From assembly GCA_001776335.1 (NCBI GenBank), contig MFAZ01000024.1:1-17831 (forward strand): a stretch of 17,831 nucleotides of DNA, in the 5' to 3' direction. The notes beneath the pieces are model-generated. The model saw only the letters and a program-made list of their open reading frames with translations, did not search any database and had not been told where the DNA came from. The translations under genes were made by a program, and so were the position numbers. Position 1 is the stretch's first letter, and each line of letters starts with the position of its first letter. Positions 12,688-17,831 of the stretch are shown here, in pieces. This DNA comes from Candidatus Curtissbacteria bacterium RIFCSPHIGHO2_01_FULL_41_11 (GTDB lineage Bacteria > Patescibacteriota > Microgenomatia > Curtissbacterales > GWA2-41-24).

Positions 12688-12783
12688 CTACTCAGCCTTG
12701 TTTTCCTCTTCCTTTTCTTCCTCGTCTTTGTCTTCTTCGTCGTCGCCGTTTCCGTCTGTTGCCGTTGTGTCGTCATCGATCAT
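12688..12783 (-). CDS. 31-aa strongly acidic small protein
   Basis: ATG at 12783-12781 is preceded at 8 nt by GGGGGTG, one of the best ribosome sites in the window. The frame reads MIDDDTTATDGNGDDEEDKD, then a Glu/Lys run ending NKAE and TAG at 12690-12688. More than half of the residues are acidic. It lies between rplA and the transcript terminator, so it should be co-transcribed with the ribosomal genes. Its composition resembles the acidic extension of L7/L12 here. It could be a small ribosome-associated or cation-binding peptide, or a detached protein tail; no family was recognised. The other frame over this stretch gives a Lys/Arg run without a ribosome site. Confidence 0.5.
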   Translation of the reverse strand: MIDDDTTATDGNGDDEEDKDEEEKEEENKAE

Positions 12784-12948
12784 TATTTTTTCACCCCCTT
12801 TTTGATTTAAGGATCAACCTGTGGTTTTCTCCTTGCAAATTTTTAGCGCCTTTTCCCGTCAAAAAGAACATAAAGATTGAGCAGTGGGGATACAGGCATG
12901 GGAAAGGTAACAAAAGAAGATATTGGTTGTCAAGAGTCAGAAGAAAAA
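12784..12948. other. Spacer between rplA and the small acidic ORF
   Basis: It holds a possible minus-strand promoter, TTGACA (12933-12928) with a 17-nt spacer and TTACCT (12910-12905); the -10 is poor. A 26-codon ORF at 12871-12791 without a ribosome site overlaps the Shine-Dalgarno of the acidic ORF. Nothing else is seen. Confidence 0.3.
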
Positions 12949-13848
12949 CTATTTTTGAATCGTGGAAACGTCCAATTTGATTGGGGGGCTCATAGTGGAT
13001 TTGAGGGTGATTTTTTGAATTTTTGTAGGGCCGATTGCAAAGATTAAGGTCTTAAGATTTTCTTCGATCTGAGCTGGTTTAAAAGAAAGTTTGCCGATTT
13101 TTGTGTGGATGATTGGCGCGGTTGGATCTGTTCGCAGATCCATTCCGCTACTCTCTTTTGAACTCTCGATGACTTTTGTCGGTGTTTCTGTAATTGTTTG
13201 GTTTTTGGGATTTGGCATCATTCCGGCGGGTCCCAGAATTTTGGCGACTTTTGCCAGTTGCGGCATATATTTTGGAGCGGCGATAACAAGATCGAAATCT
13301 CTTTTTGGTTTAAGTCTTCCCGATTCAATATGTTCGATTGTTTTTTCGTCGGCCCAGATAATGTTTTTTGAGTCGTCTGTTTTTTTGTCGCCAAAGACTA
13401 GATATTTTTTCTCTTTTGCTTTTGCTTCAACTGCGTGAGGAAAGGTTACATTAGCCTTTATATTTTTATCTGTCACGTTGATGTGGAGTTCAACTGTCGG
13501 ATCGAATTTTGTGAAGGAAGTTTTATATAAAAGATCGATCGCGTCCGATAAGGAGTAGTTCTGATTTTTATCAATAGATTTTGTGGCTTTTAGGTAATTC
13601 ATGCCCATGTGATGGGTGGATATTTTTTTAACTTTTTGGGATTTTTTGGGTTGCGATTTTACTTCCTTTGCAGCAGGAGACTGTTGAGCAGATTTTTGTT
13701 GTTCGCCTGTTGTGGCTGTTTGTTCGGTTTGAGGTTTTTCTGTTTCTGGCTCAGGGGGAATGCCAGCCGGTTTTTCGGCCCGCTTTTTAGTTTTTACTTT
13801 ATCCTGGTCGCTTGATAAATCAATGACCTTAATTCTGGTAGTTCCCAT
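12949..13848 (-). CDS. rplA: Ribosomal protein L1 with long low-complexity N-terminal extension
   Basis: The L1 body begins near residue 80 (MGMNYLKATKSIDKNQNYSL) and includes PTVELHINV, FPHAVEAKAKEKKYLVF, LVIAAPKYMPQLAKVAKILGPAGMMPNPKNQTIT and the closing IGPTKIQKITLKSTMSPPIKLD, as in bacterial L1. Length is 299 aa against about 230 normally. The extra 80 residues open with MGTTRIKVIDLSSD, a start seen in CPR L1 proteins, then run through Pro/Glu/Gln/Lys-rich disordered sequence. L1 binds 23S rRNA at the E-site stalk and can repress its own operon. Some CPR lineages lack L1, so its presence is informative for placement. It follows rplK after a 135-bp AT-rich spacer. Confidence 0.96.
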   Translation of the reverse strand: MGTTRIKVIDLSSDQDKVKTKKRAEKPAGIPPEPETEKPQTEQTATTGEQQKSAQQSPAAKEVKSQPKKSQKVKKISTHHMGMNYLKATKSIDKNQNYSLSDAIDLLYKTSFTKFDPTVELHINVTDKNIKANVTFPHAVEAKAKEKKYLVFGDKKTDDSKNIIWADEKTIEHIESGRLKPKRDFDLVIAAPKYMPQLAKVAKILGPAGMMPNPKNQTITETPTKVIESSKESSGMDLRTDPTAPIIHTKIGKLSFKPAQIEENLKTLIFAIGPTKIQKITLKSTMSPPIKLDVSTIQK

Positions 13849-13983
13849 GATAATTAATTTTTAATTTACAATTTTAAATTTACAAAAATCCCGTTTTCTA
13901 TCGAAAAACAATTTACAATTTTTTAATTTTTAAACATTTAATCATTGAAAATTCAATGAAAATTGAAAATTAAGAATTGAAAA
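13849..13983. repeat. AT-rich microrepeat spacer between rplK and rplA
   Basis: The stretch is built of AATTTACAATT, TTTAATTTTTAA and GAAAATTGAAAATT words, the same TTGAAAATT type as around the four-helix-bundle gene. No reading frame or terminator is evident. It breaks what is normally a closely spaced rplK-rplA pair. Confidence 0.6.
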
Positions 13984-14409
13984 TTACTCTGTTATCTCTA
14001 CACCCATGCTTCTTGCCGTGCCCTGGACAATTTTTATTGCGGCTTCAAGATCTTTAGTATTGAGGTCGGGCATTTTGTCTTCTGCGATTTTTTGCGCTTG
14101 GGCACGGGTTAATTTACTGACAAATTGTTTACCTGGTGTTTGAGAACCTTTTTCCAGATTAAGAGTTTTTTTAATCATTTCTGCAACCGGCGGTTTTTTG
14201 ACGATGAATGAAAAAGTCCGGTCTTCGAAAACGGTAATTATTACCGGAACAACGTTGCCTTTTGTGTCGGCAGTTCTTTCATTGAAAGCTTTGACAAAGT
14301 CCATTATGGGCAAGCCGTGAGGACCAAGAGCTGTTCCTACGGGTGGCGCGGCCGTTGCTTCGCCGGCTTTGATCGTCAGTTTGATGAATGTCTTAATCTT
14401 TTTAGCCAT
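13984..14409 (-). CDS. rplK: Ribosomal protein L11
   Basis: This 141-aa protein has standard length. It shows IKLTIKAGEATAAPPVGTALGPHGLPIMDFVKAFNERT (9-46), with the Pro-rich L11 signature, and the RNA-binding C-terminal domain with KLTRAQAQKIAEDKMPDLNTKDLEAAIKIVQGTARSMGV (99-137). L11 binds the GTPase-associated centre of 23S rRNA. Unlike L1, L7/L12 and NusG here it has no extension. There is no Shine-Dalgarno; a TATAGA box ends 5 nt before the ATG, so an internal leaderless promoter is possible. Confidence 0.97.
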   Translation of the reverse strand: MAKKIKTFIKLTIKAGEATAAPPVGTALGPHGLPIMDFVKAFNERTADTKGNVVPVIITVFEDRTFSFIVKKPPVAEMIKKTLNLEKGSQTPGKQFVSKLTRAQAQKIAEDKMPDLNTKDLEAAIKIVQGTARSMGVEITE

Positions 14410-14429
14410 GTCTATCTATATGCTAAGTT

Positions 14430-14663
14430 TTATTGAGCGGGGTCTTGCGGAGTAGTTGGTTTTTGAATAGCAGTCTTATTTGCTAATTTGAGAGACTGCC
14501 TAAGCGTTTGGGCTGTAAACATTGCTTCAGTCCAAGAACCTTCGCCCTCTGCTACTATAATTTGAGCTCCCTTATCTCCGGAGGCAAGAACCTTCCACGT
14601 GTAAGGTGGTTTCTCCTGGCATTGGTAATTTATACTAACCAATCGCTCTGCTTGTCCGCTCAT
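14430..14663 (-). CDS. Hypothetical 77-aa protein between the serine hydrolase and rplK
   Basis: The protein is soluble and of mixed composition. A beta-rich first half (RLVSINYQCQEKPPYTWKVLASGDKGAQIIVAEGEG, 7-42) is followed by one helix (SWTEAMFTAQTLRQSLKLANKTA, 43-65) and a Pro/Gln tail. The strand-strand-helix layout resembles a small double-stranded RNA-binding-like or DUF1508-like fold, but no motif proves it. It lies 20 nt before rplK on the same strand and is preceded by TATAAAAT about 17 nt before the ATG, with TTGCGT further up. Not recognised; it is taken as real because its codons resemble those of its neighbours and it fills the gap in the operon. Confidence 0.6.
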   Translation of the reverse strand: MSGQAERLVSINYQCQEKPPYTWKVLASGDKGAQIIVAEGEGSWTEAMFTAQTLRQSLKLANKTAIQKPTTPQDPAQ

Positions 14664-14715
14664 TATTGGACAGTTGAAGTATTTTATATATTTCCGGACA
14701 AAAACGCAAGAAAAC

Positions 14716-15543
14716 TTATTTTTCCAGCTCGTCGTAGATTTTTTTGGAAAATTGGGCGATTTCTTCCGGTGTGTTTCCAGGGTGCTGGGTGTCTGTTAAA
14801 AAGACGAATATATAATCTGCTTTTTTACCATATACAATTCCTGCATCGTGTCTGACAAAGTCAAGTTCACCGGTTTTGTGGGCAACCTTTACGTTTTTTG
14901 GCAGGTATTTTGGTATACGATCGTTTATTTGCTGGGAGAGAAGGAGATTTTCCATTTGGTTTGAGTGTTCTTTGGAAACTGCAGTATCTCTGTAAATTCT
15001 TTCCAACAATTCTGAGGCAGATTTTGCTGTTACGTGCGGATCTTCCTGTGCAAGATCAAATCCTGTCAATCCTTCGTTTGTCATGATATTGTCTATTTTC
15101 CCCCAACCAATAGTTTCTGCAAGCGCGATTGCGGCTTCATTGTCTGAGACGGTAATCATCGCGTTTAGAGCATTTTGGACATTTGTATTTCCAATGGGCT
15201 GGTCAAACGTCATGCTTGCCTGATTTATCTGGTCGAAAACCGCCCACATGACGGCAAGTTTATAGAGGCTCGCCGAGGATATGGATTGGTTTTCATTCCA
15301 AAAGTATGTTTTATTATTTTTTAAATTTTTAATTGCTATTGCCCAAGTTGCTTCTTTTGCCTGCGCCTCCTTATTTATAAGGTCCTGCAGGTTATCTTCC
15401 GGAGTAAAGGTTTTTGTGAAGACGTTTTTAGAACCGATGAAAAAATTGTCCTTTGCGGTTTTGGTCTTTGGTGGGTTTTTGAGATATAAGGCAATTGTAA
15501 ACAGGCCGAGGATTATCAGGATTATTTTTACGAACTTGGGCAC
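14716..15543 (-). CDS. Membrane-anchored beta-lactamase-fold serine hydrolase
   Basis: This 275-aa protein has an N-terminal membrane anchor (residues 4-21, KFVKIILIILGLFTIALY), then a class A beta-lactamase/transpeptidase-like domain. The motifs are SLYK at 92-95 (catalytic Ser and Lys), SDN at 133-135 and KTG at 223-225 (AHKTGELDFVRHDAG). The omega-loop region reads QEDPHVTAKSASELL, without the usual ExxLN deacylation motif, so true beta-lactamase activity is doubtful; a cell-wall peptidase or esterase role is more likely. The domain would lie outside the membrane. It sits 3 nt after nusG on the same strand, an unusual place, since nusG is normally followed by rplK. Confidence 0.88.
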   Translation of the reverse strand: MPKFVKIILIILGLFTIALYLKNPPKTKTAKDNFFIGSKNVFTKTFTPEDNLQDLINKEAQAKEATWAIAIKNLKNNKTYFWNENQSISSASLYKLAVMWAVFDQINQASMTFDQPIGNTNVQNALNAMITVSDNEAAIALAETIGWGKIDNIMTNEGLTGFDLAQEDPHVTAKSASELLERIYRDTAVSKEHSNQMENLLLSQQINDRIPKYLPKNVKVAHKTGELDFVRHDAGIVYGKKADYIFVFLTDTQHPGNTPEEIAQFSKKIYDELEK

Positions 15544-15546
15544 GGT

Positions 15547-16488
15547 TTAAAGCTTGGCAACTTGCAGAAAGTCTAACTCCACCGGCGTCTCGCGGCCGAA
15601 GATACTTACCATAACTTTGAGCTTGCCGCGCTCTTCGTCGATTTCGGAGATGGAACCCAAAAATTCACTGAAGGGTCCATCTGTAATTTTGACTGCTTCG
15701 CCGGGAGAAAAAGTTGTTTTAAACTTTGGTGCTTCCATTGCCATGAATCTTTTGATTCCGGTGACTTCTTCTTCAGGAAGCGGGGTTGGTTTGTTGGCGT
15801 TTCCGACGAAACTTGTGATACCCGGGGTAGTTCTTACGGCGAGCCAGGTGTTGTCGTCCAGAATCATGCGGATAAGAATATAACCCGGGAAAATTTTTTC
15901 CTTGACAGTAGATTTTTTGCCTTCCTTAATCTCTATTTTTTCCTGGGTGGGTACTAATATATCGAAAATTTTATCCTGGAGTTTTTGTGACTCTATTCTT
16001 TGCTTTAAGGTTGCTGCGACTTTTGCTTCATGGCCGGAATAGGTGTGGACAACATACCAATGTGCTTGCCCGCCAGCGGCTGGTGCCGCAGGCCCTGTCA
16101 GGCGGGCGCCCTTAATGTCTTTTTGAGGAGTTTGGGTGATTGTTGTTTCTGCCGGTTTTTCCTCAGATTTTTCTTCTCCTTTTTCTTCCTCGGGTGGGTT
16201 TGAATTTTGTTGTGGTTCTGAAGGTTTCTCTGTGGGTTCAGGTTCTGGTGCCGGCAATTTTGGTTCCTCCTGAGTAGCAGATGATGTGTCATTGCGAGTC
16301 CCGAGAGAATTGAGGGATGTGGCAATCTTTTTTTGGTTTTGAGATTGCTTCGTCGCTTCGCTCCTCGCAATGACGGGTGTGGGGTTCGCAATGACAGGTG
16401 AAGAAGGAGTCTCATCAGGTTTATCCTGAGATTTATCGAAGGACTCTTCTGAAACAATTGTAGCTTTCTGATTTGTGTCGTCTGTCAT
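15547..16488 (-). CDS. nusG: Transcription termination/antitermination factor NusG with 140-aa repeat-bearing extension
   Basis: The NusG core starts at residue 142 (AHWYVVHTYSGHEAKVAATL), continues with EKIFPGYILIRMILDDNTWLAVRTTPGITSFVG (NGN domain, to about 230) and ends with a KOW domain, FSPGEAVKITDGPFSEFLGSI (about 258-280). The core matches ordinary NusG, which binds RNA polymerase and couples it to the ribosome or Rho. The N-terminal 140 residues are extra: acidic, Pro-rich and disordered. They include three segments encoded by dispersed DNA repeats (17-23 FDKSQDK, 39-67 VIARSEATKQS..TRND, 128-141 GARLTGPAAPAAGG). The start overlaps the secE stop as ATGA. All repeats are in frame with no stop. 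Confidence 0.95.
   Translation of the reverse strand: MTDDTNQKATIVSEESFDKSQDKPDETPSSPVIANPTPVIARSEATKQSQNQKKIATSLNSLGTRNDTSSATQEEPKLPAPEPEPTEKPSEPQQNSNPPEEEKGEEKSEEKPAETTITQTPQKDIKGARLTGPAAPAAGGQAHWYVVHTYSGHEAKVAATLKQRIESQKLQDKIFDILVPTQEKIEIKEGKKSTVKEKIFPGYILIRMILDDNTWLAVRTTPGITSFVGNANKPTPLPEEEVTGIKRFMAMEAPKFKTTFSPGEAVKITDGPFSEFLGSISEIDEERGKLKVMVSIFGRETPVELDFLQVAKL
16068..16107. repeat. GC-rich palindromic element in nusG
   Basis: GCCCGCC (16068-16074) and GGCGGGC (16101-16107) bound a 40-bp element much richer in G+C than its surroundings. It encodes the Ala/Gly/Pro linker just before the NGN domain. Confidence 0.65.
16290..16372. repeat. REP-like element with CATTGCGAG ends in nusG
   Basis: CATTGCGAG (16290-16298) and CTCGCAATG (16364-16372) are perfect 9-bp inverted ends of an 83-bp element. 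Its inner part includes AGATTGCTTCGTCGCTTCGC, a repeat known from many bacterial genomes that typically translates to ARSEATKQS..RND. A further half copy, CGCAATGAC, lies at 16387-16395. It is read in frame as NusG residues about 39-67. Confidence 0.88.
16425..16443. repeat. Diverged TTCGACAAGCTCAG repeat in nusG
   Basis: On the minus strand TCCTTCGATAAATCTCAGG is a variant of the CCTTCGACAAGCTCAGG repeat at 767 and 12560. It encodes SFDKSQ near residue 16-21 of NusG. Confidence 0.55.
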
Positions 16489-16670
16489 TTGATGAATCTT
16501 TCGGCAATTTTAGTAAATAATGCGTCTAATCCTGTGATGTATGCCCCGGTAAGCACAGAGACAAGAAGGACAATTATTGTAAGCCTTATTGTTTCTGTTC
16601 TTGTCGGCCAAACAACTTTTGCCAGTTCTGCTCTTGATTCCAAAAAATACGCGATCGGATTAAATGCCAC
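16485..16670 (-). CDS. secE: Preprotein translocase subunit SecE
   Basis: This is a single-pass SecE: an amphipathic helix with the signature ELAKVVWPTRTETIR, then one membrane helix (LTIIVLLVSVLTGAYITGLDALF). It stabilises SecY in the Sec channel. The start chosen is GTG at 16670-16668, because GGAGG lies 8 nt before it, giving 61 aa. The frame can be extended to a TTG at 16691, but that would place the ribosome site inside the gene. Its stop overlaps the nusG start (ATGA), the usual secE-nusG pairing, and it is the first gene of the minus-strand run. Confidence 0.93.
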   Translation of the reverse strand: MAFNPIAYFLESRAELAKVVWPTRTETIRLTIIVLLVSVLTGAYITGLDALFTKIAERFIK

Positions 16671-16707
16671 TAAGCAATCCTCCTTTGCCAACTAAAGGCT
16701 GTTTCGT

Positions 16708-16737
16708 ATAGTACCATAACTGATTCCAGACGGTCAA
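16708..16737 (-). promoter_or_regulatory. Promoter of the secE-nusG operon
   Basis: On the minus strand TTGACC (16737-16732), an 18-nt spacer and TACTAT (16713-16708) precede the secE GTG by 37 nt. The leader includes the GGAGG ribosome site. Confidence 0.6.
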
Positions 16738-16774
16738 AACGGCGAGCATGTGACTCGACTGCAGGTCTAAGTGG

Positions 16775-16783
16775 TGGTAGAAT
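16775..16783 (+). promoter_or_regulatory. Extended -10 promoter of galU, leaderless layout
   Basis: TGGTAGAAT (16775-16783) is an extended -10 box whose end is 7 nt before the galU ATG. No Shine-Dalgarno sequence is present. It lies back to back with the secE promoter in a 120-bp divergent region. Confidence 0.5.
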
Positions 16784-16790
16784 TTAGCTT

Positions 16791-17672
16791 ATGGCCAATT
16801 CAGTTAAAGGGGTGCGTAAGGCGGTTATACCTGCAGCGGGGTTTGGTACAAGGTTTTTGCCGGCTACCAAAGCTCAGCCAAAAGAAATGTTGCCAATTGT
16901 CGATAAACCGATCATTCAATACGTGGTCGAGGGTGCGGTTGAAGCCGGAATTGAGCAGATAATTATGGTTACCGGTTGGCACAAGCGGGCAATCGAAGAT
17001 CACTTTGATAAACATTTTGAGCTTGAAGCAAGACTCGAGAAAGACGGCAAAACAGAACTTTTGGAGCAAATCAGAAAAATTTCAGAGCTTGCGAATTTCG
17101 TTTATGTCCGGCAAAAAGAGGCGCTTGGGAATGGCCATGCGGTTTTAACGGCACGCGAAATTGTGGGAGACGAGCCGTTTCTCGTTATGTGGGGAGATGA
17201 GTTTTTTCAGGCAGACCCTTGTGCGCCGGCGCAACTAATTTCCGCCTACGAAAAATACGGGAAGTGTGCAATTGCCGGTGTAAGGATACCAAAAGAAGAT
17301 GTACACAAGTACGGGATTGCCGACGTTTCGCCTGTTGAGGAGAATATTTTTAAAATAAACAAGATTTTTGAAAAGCCAGAACCCGCTGAGGCTCCTTCGG
17401 ATTTAGCAACACACGGCAGTTACTTATTCACGCCGGATATATTTGAGATTTTAGAAAACCTGAAACCTGCCAAAAGCGGGGAGATTTGGCTTGCTGATGC
17501 TATAGATCAGTTGATTGCAAAAAGAGACGTATATGCAGTCGAACTGGTGGGGGCGAAATATTATGATTGCGGCGACAAAGTTTCTTATTTAAAAGCCGTT
17601 ATTGATCACGGTTTATCTCATCCGGATACTGCCAGTGAACTTCGAGAGTACCTCAAGGGCTTGGATTTGTAG
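16791..17672 (+). CDS. galU: UTP-glucose-1-phosphate uridylyltransferase
   Basis: This 293-aa protein has the usual length. The nucleotide-binding start is AVIPAAGFGTRFLPATKAQPKEMLPIVDKP (11-40), with the GxGTRxLPxTK signature. QKEALGNGHAV (108-118) and LVMWGDEFF (131-139) hold the uridine- and metal-binding residues (Asp136; Glu follows in place of the usual second Asp). IFEKP and ATHGSYLFTPDIFEIL lie in the sugar-binding half. It makes UDP-glucose from UTP and glucose-1-phosphate, the product of the mutase, and UDP-glucose is the partner of GalT. This links it to the sugar genes at the other end of the window. It is divergent from secE. Confidence 0.96.
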   Translation: MANSVKGVRKAVIPAAGFGTRFLPATKAQPKEMLPIVDKPIIQYVVEGAVEAGIEQIIMVTGWHKRAIEDHFDKHFELEARLEKDGKTELLEQIRKISELANFVYVRQKEALGNGHAVLTAREIVGDEPFLVMWGDEFFQADPCAPAQLISAYEKYGKCAIAGVRIPKEDVHKYGIADVSPVEENIFKINKIFEKPEPAEAPSDLATHGSYLFTPDIFEILENLKPAKSGEIWLADAIDQLIAKRDVYAVELVGAKYYDCGDKVSYLKAVIDHGLSHPDTASELREYLKGLDL

Positions 17673-17749
17673 ATTAGGTTCTAGATCTTAGACTGTAGAT
17701 TTTTGGACAGCGGGTTTAGAGAAGTCTATAATCTATCATCTAACGTCTA
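17673..17749. repeat. TAGA/TCTA microrepeat spacer after galU
   Basis: Words such as TCTAGATCTTAGACTGTAGA and TCTATAATCTATCATCTAAC fill the gap. They are of the same type as the microrepeat inside rplJ. The spacer carries the promoter of the next gene. Confidence 0.6.
17703..17732 (+). promoter_or_regulatory. Promoter of the ASCH-like gene
   Basis: TTGGAC (17703-17708), an 18-nt spacer and a perfect TATAAT (17727-17732) lie 17 nt before the ATG at 17750. The -10 box is part of the TCTATAATCT microrepeat. Confidence 0.6.
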
Positions 17750-17831
17750 ATGAGACACTTGGCCATATTTGACTTGGAAGCCGCGAAATTAATTTTTTCC
17801 GGCAAAAAGAAGATAGAGGGAAGATTTTCTA
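17750..17831 (+). CDS. ASCH-domain-like protein, N-terminal fragment (runs off the window)
   Basis: Twenty-seven codons are present before the window ends. They read MRHLAIFDLEAAKLIFSGKK followed by KIEGRFS. The pattern of a short strand, a helix ending in xxILSGxKxIExR and a basic turn is the start of ASCH (PUA-like, RNA-binding) proteins in CPR and other bacteria. A good promoter lies upstream. With only the N-terminus visible the assignment is tentative. Confidence 0.5.
   Translation, partial: MRHLAIFDLEAAKLIFSGKKKIEGRFS

Noticed and set aside
12791..12871. 26-codon minus-strand ORF ahead of the acidic peptide
   Set aside because: No ribosome site and no pattern; it contains the Shine-Dalgarno of the next ORF, so it may be only leader sequence.
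14716..15543. Antibiotic-resistance beta-lactamase
   Set aside because: The SxxK, SDN and KTG motifs are present but the omega-loop deacylation Glu motif is not evident, so a resistance role is not supported.

Overview
The window looks like a chromosomal segment from an ultra-small, host-dependent bacterium of the Candidate Phyla Radiation (Patescibacteria), most likely a Microgenomates-like lineage. This is inferred from gene content and style, not from a database match. The clues are ribosomal proteins and NusG with long charged N-terminal extensions, a membrane-anchored PaaX/Cas2-like protein, a four-helix-bundle protein, a GxxExxY protein, many short overlapping genes, several genes with a -10 box only 5-8 nt before the start codon, and TGA used as an ordinary stop. 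No tRNA, rRNA, CRISPR array or transposase was seen.

Region 1 (1-2980) is an accessory island. It starts with the 3' part of a secreted beta-rich protein ending in a VPEK / hydrophobic / basic tail that resembles an exosortase sorting signal. A divergently oriented AbrB-type antitoxin and PIN toxin pair follows, then a second copy of the sorting tail with no substrate body, a GxxExxY protein, and a small exosortase/archaeosortase-family membrane protein with the Cys/Arg/His triad. This is a plausible self-contained protein sorting system. Region 2 (3112-5618) holds overlapping galT and phosphomannomutase genes. The mutase carries about 70 extra residues encoded by tandem and palindromic repeats just before its catalytic serine. 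Region 3 (5714-10658, minus strand) holds an inositol-monophosphatase-family enzyme, a PaaX/Cas2-like protein, a 380-bp gap with degenerate coding-like sequence, a tightly overlapping glycan operon (GT2 glycosyltransferase, SDR epimerase/dehydratase, FkbM methyltransferase) and a small HTH protein. Region 4 (10841-11209) is a four-helix-bundle gene flanked by inverted microrepeats.

Region 5 (11239-16670, minus strand) is the secE-nusG-rplK-rplA-rplJ-rplL cluster. It is unusual in having a beta-lactamase-fold serine hydrolase and a 77-aa unknown protein between nusG and rplK, and a 31-codon acidic ORF with a good ribosome binding site after rplA. rplJL is preceded by an L10-type leader with an intrinsic terminator. 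Region 6 (16791-end) has galU, oriented away from secE, and the first 27 codons of an ASCH-like protein.

Two themes cut across the window. First, genes for activated sugars (galT, mutase, galU), glycan assembly and the exosortase suggest investment in a decorated cell surface. Second, dispersed short repeats are pervasive. They fill the spacers, appear to supply promoter hexamers for some genes, and have entered the reading frames of NusG, L10, the mutase and the surface protein as in-frame peptides.
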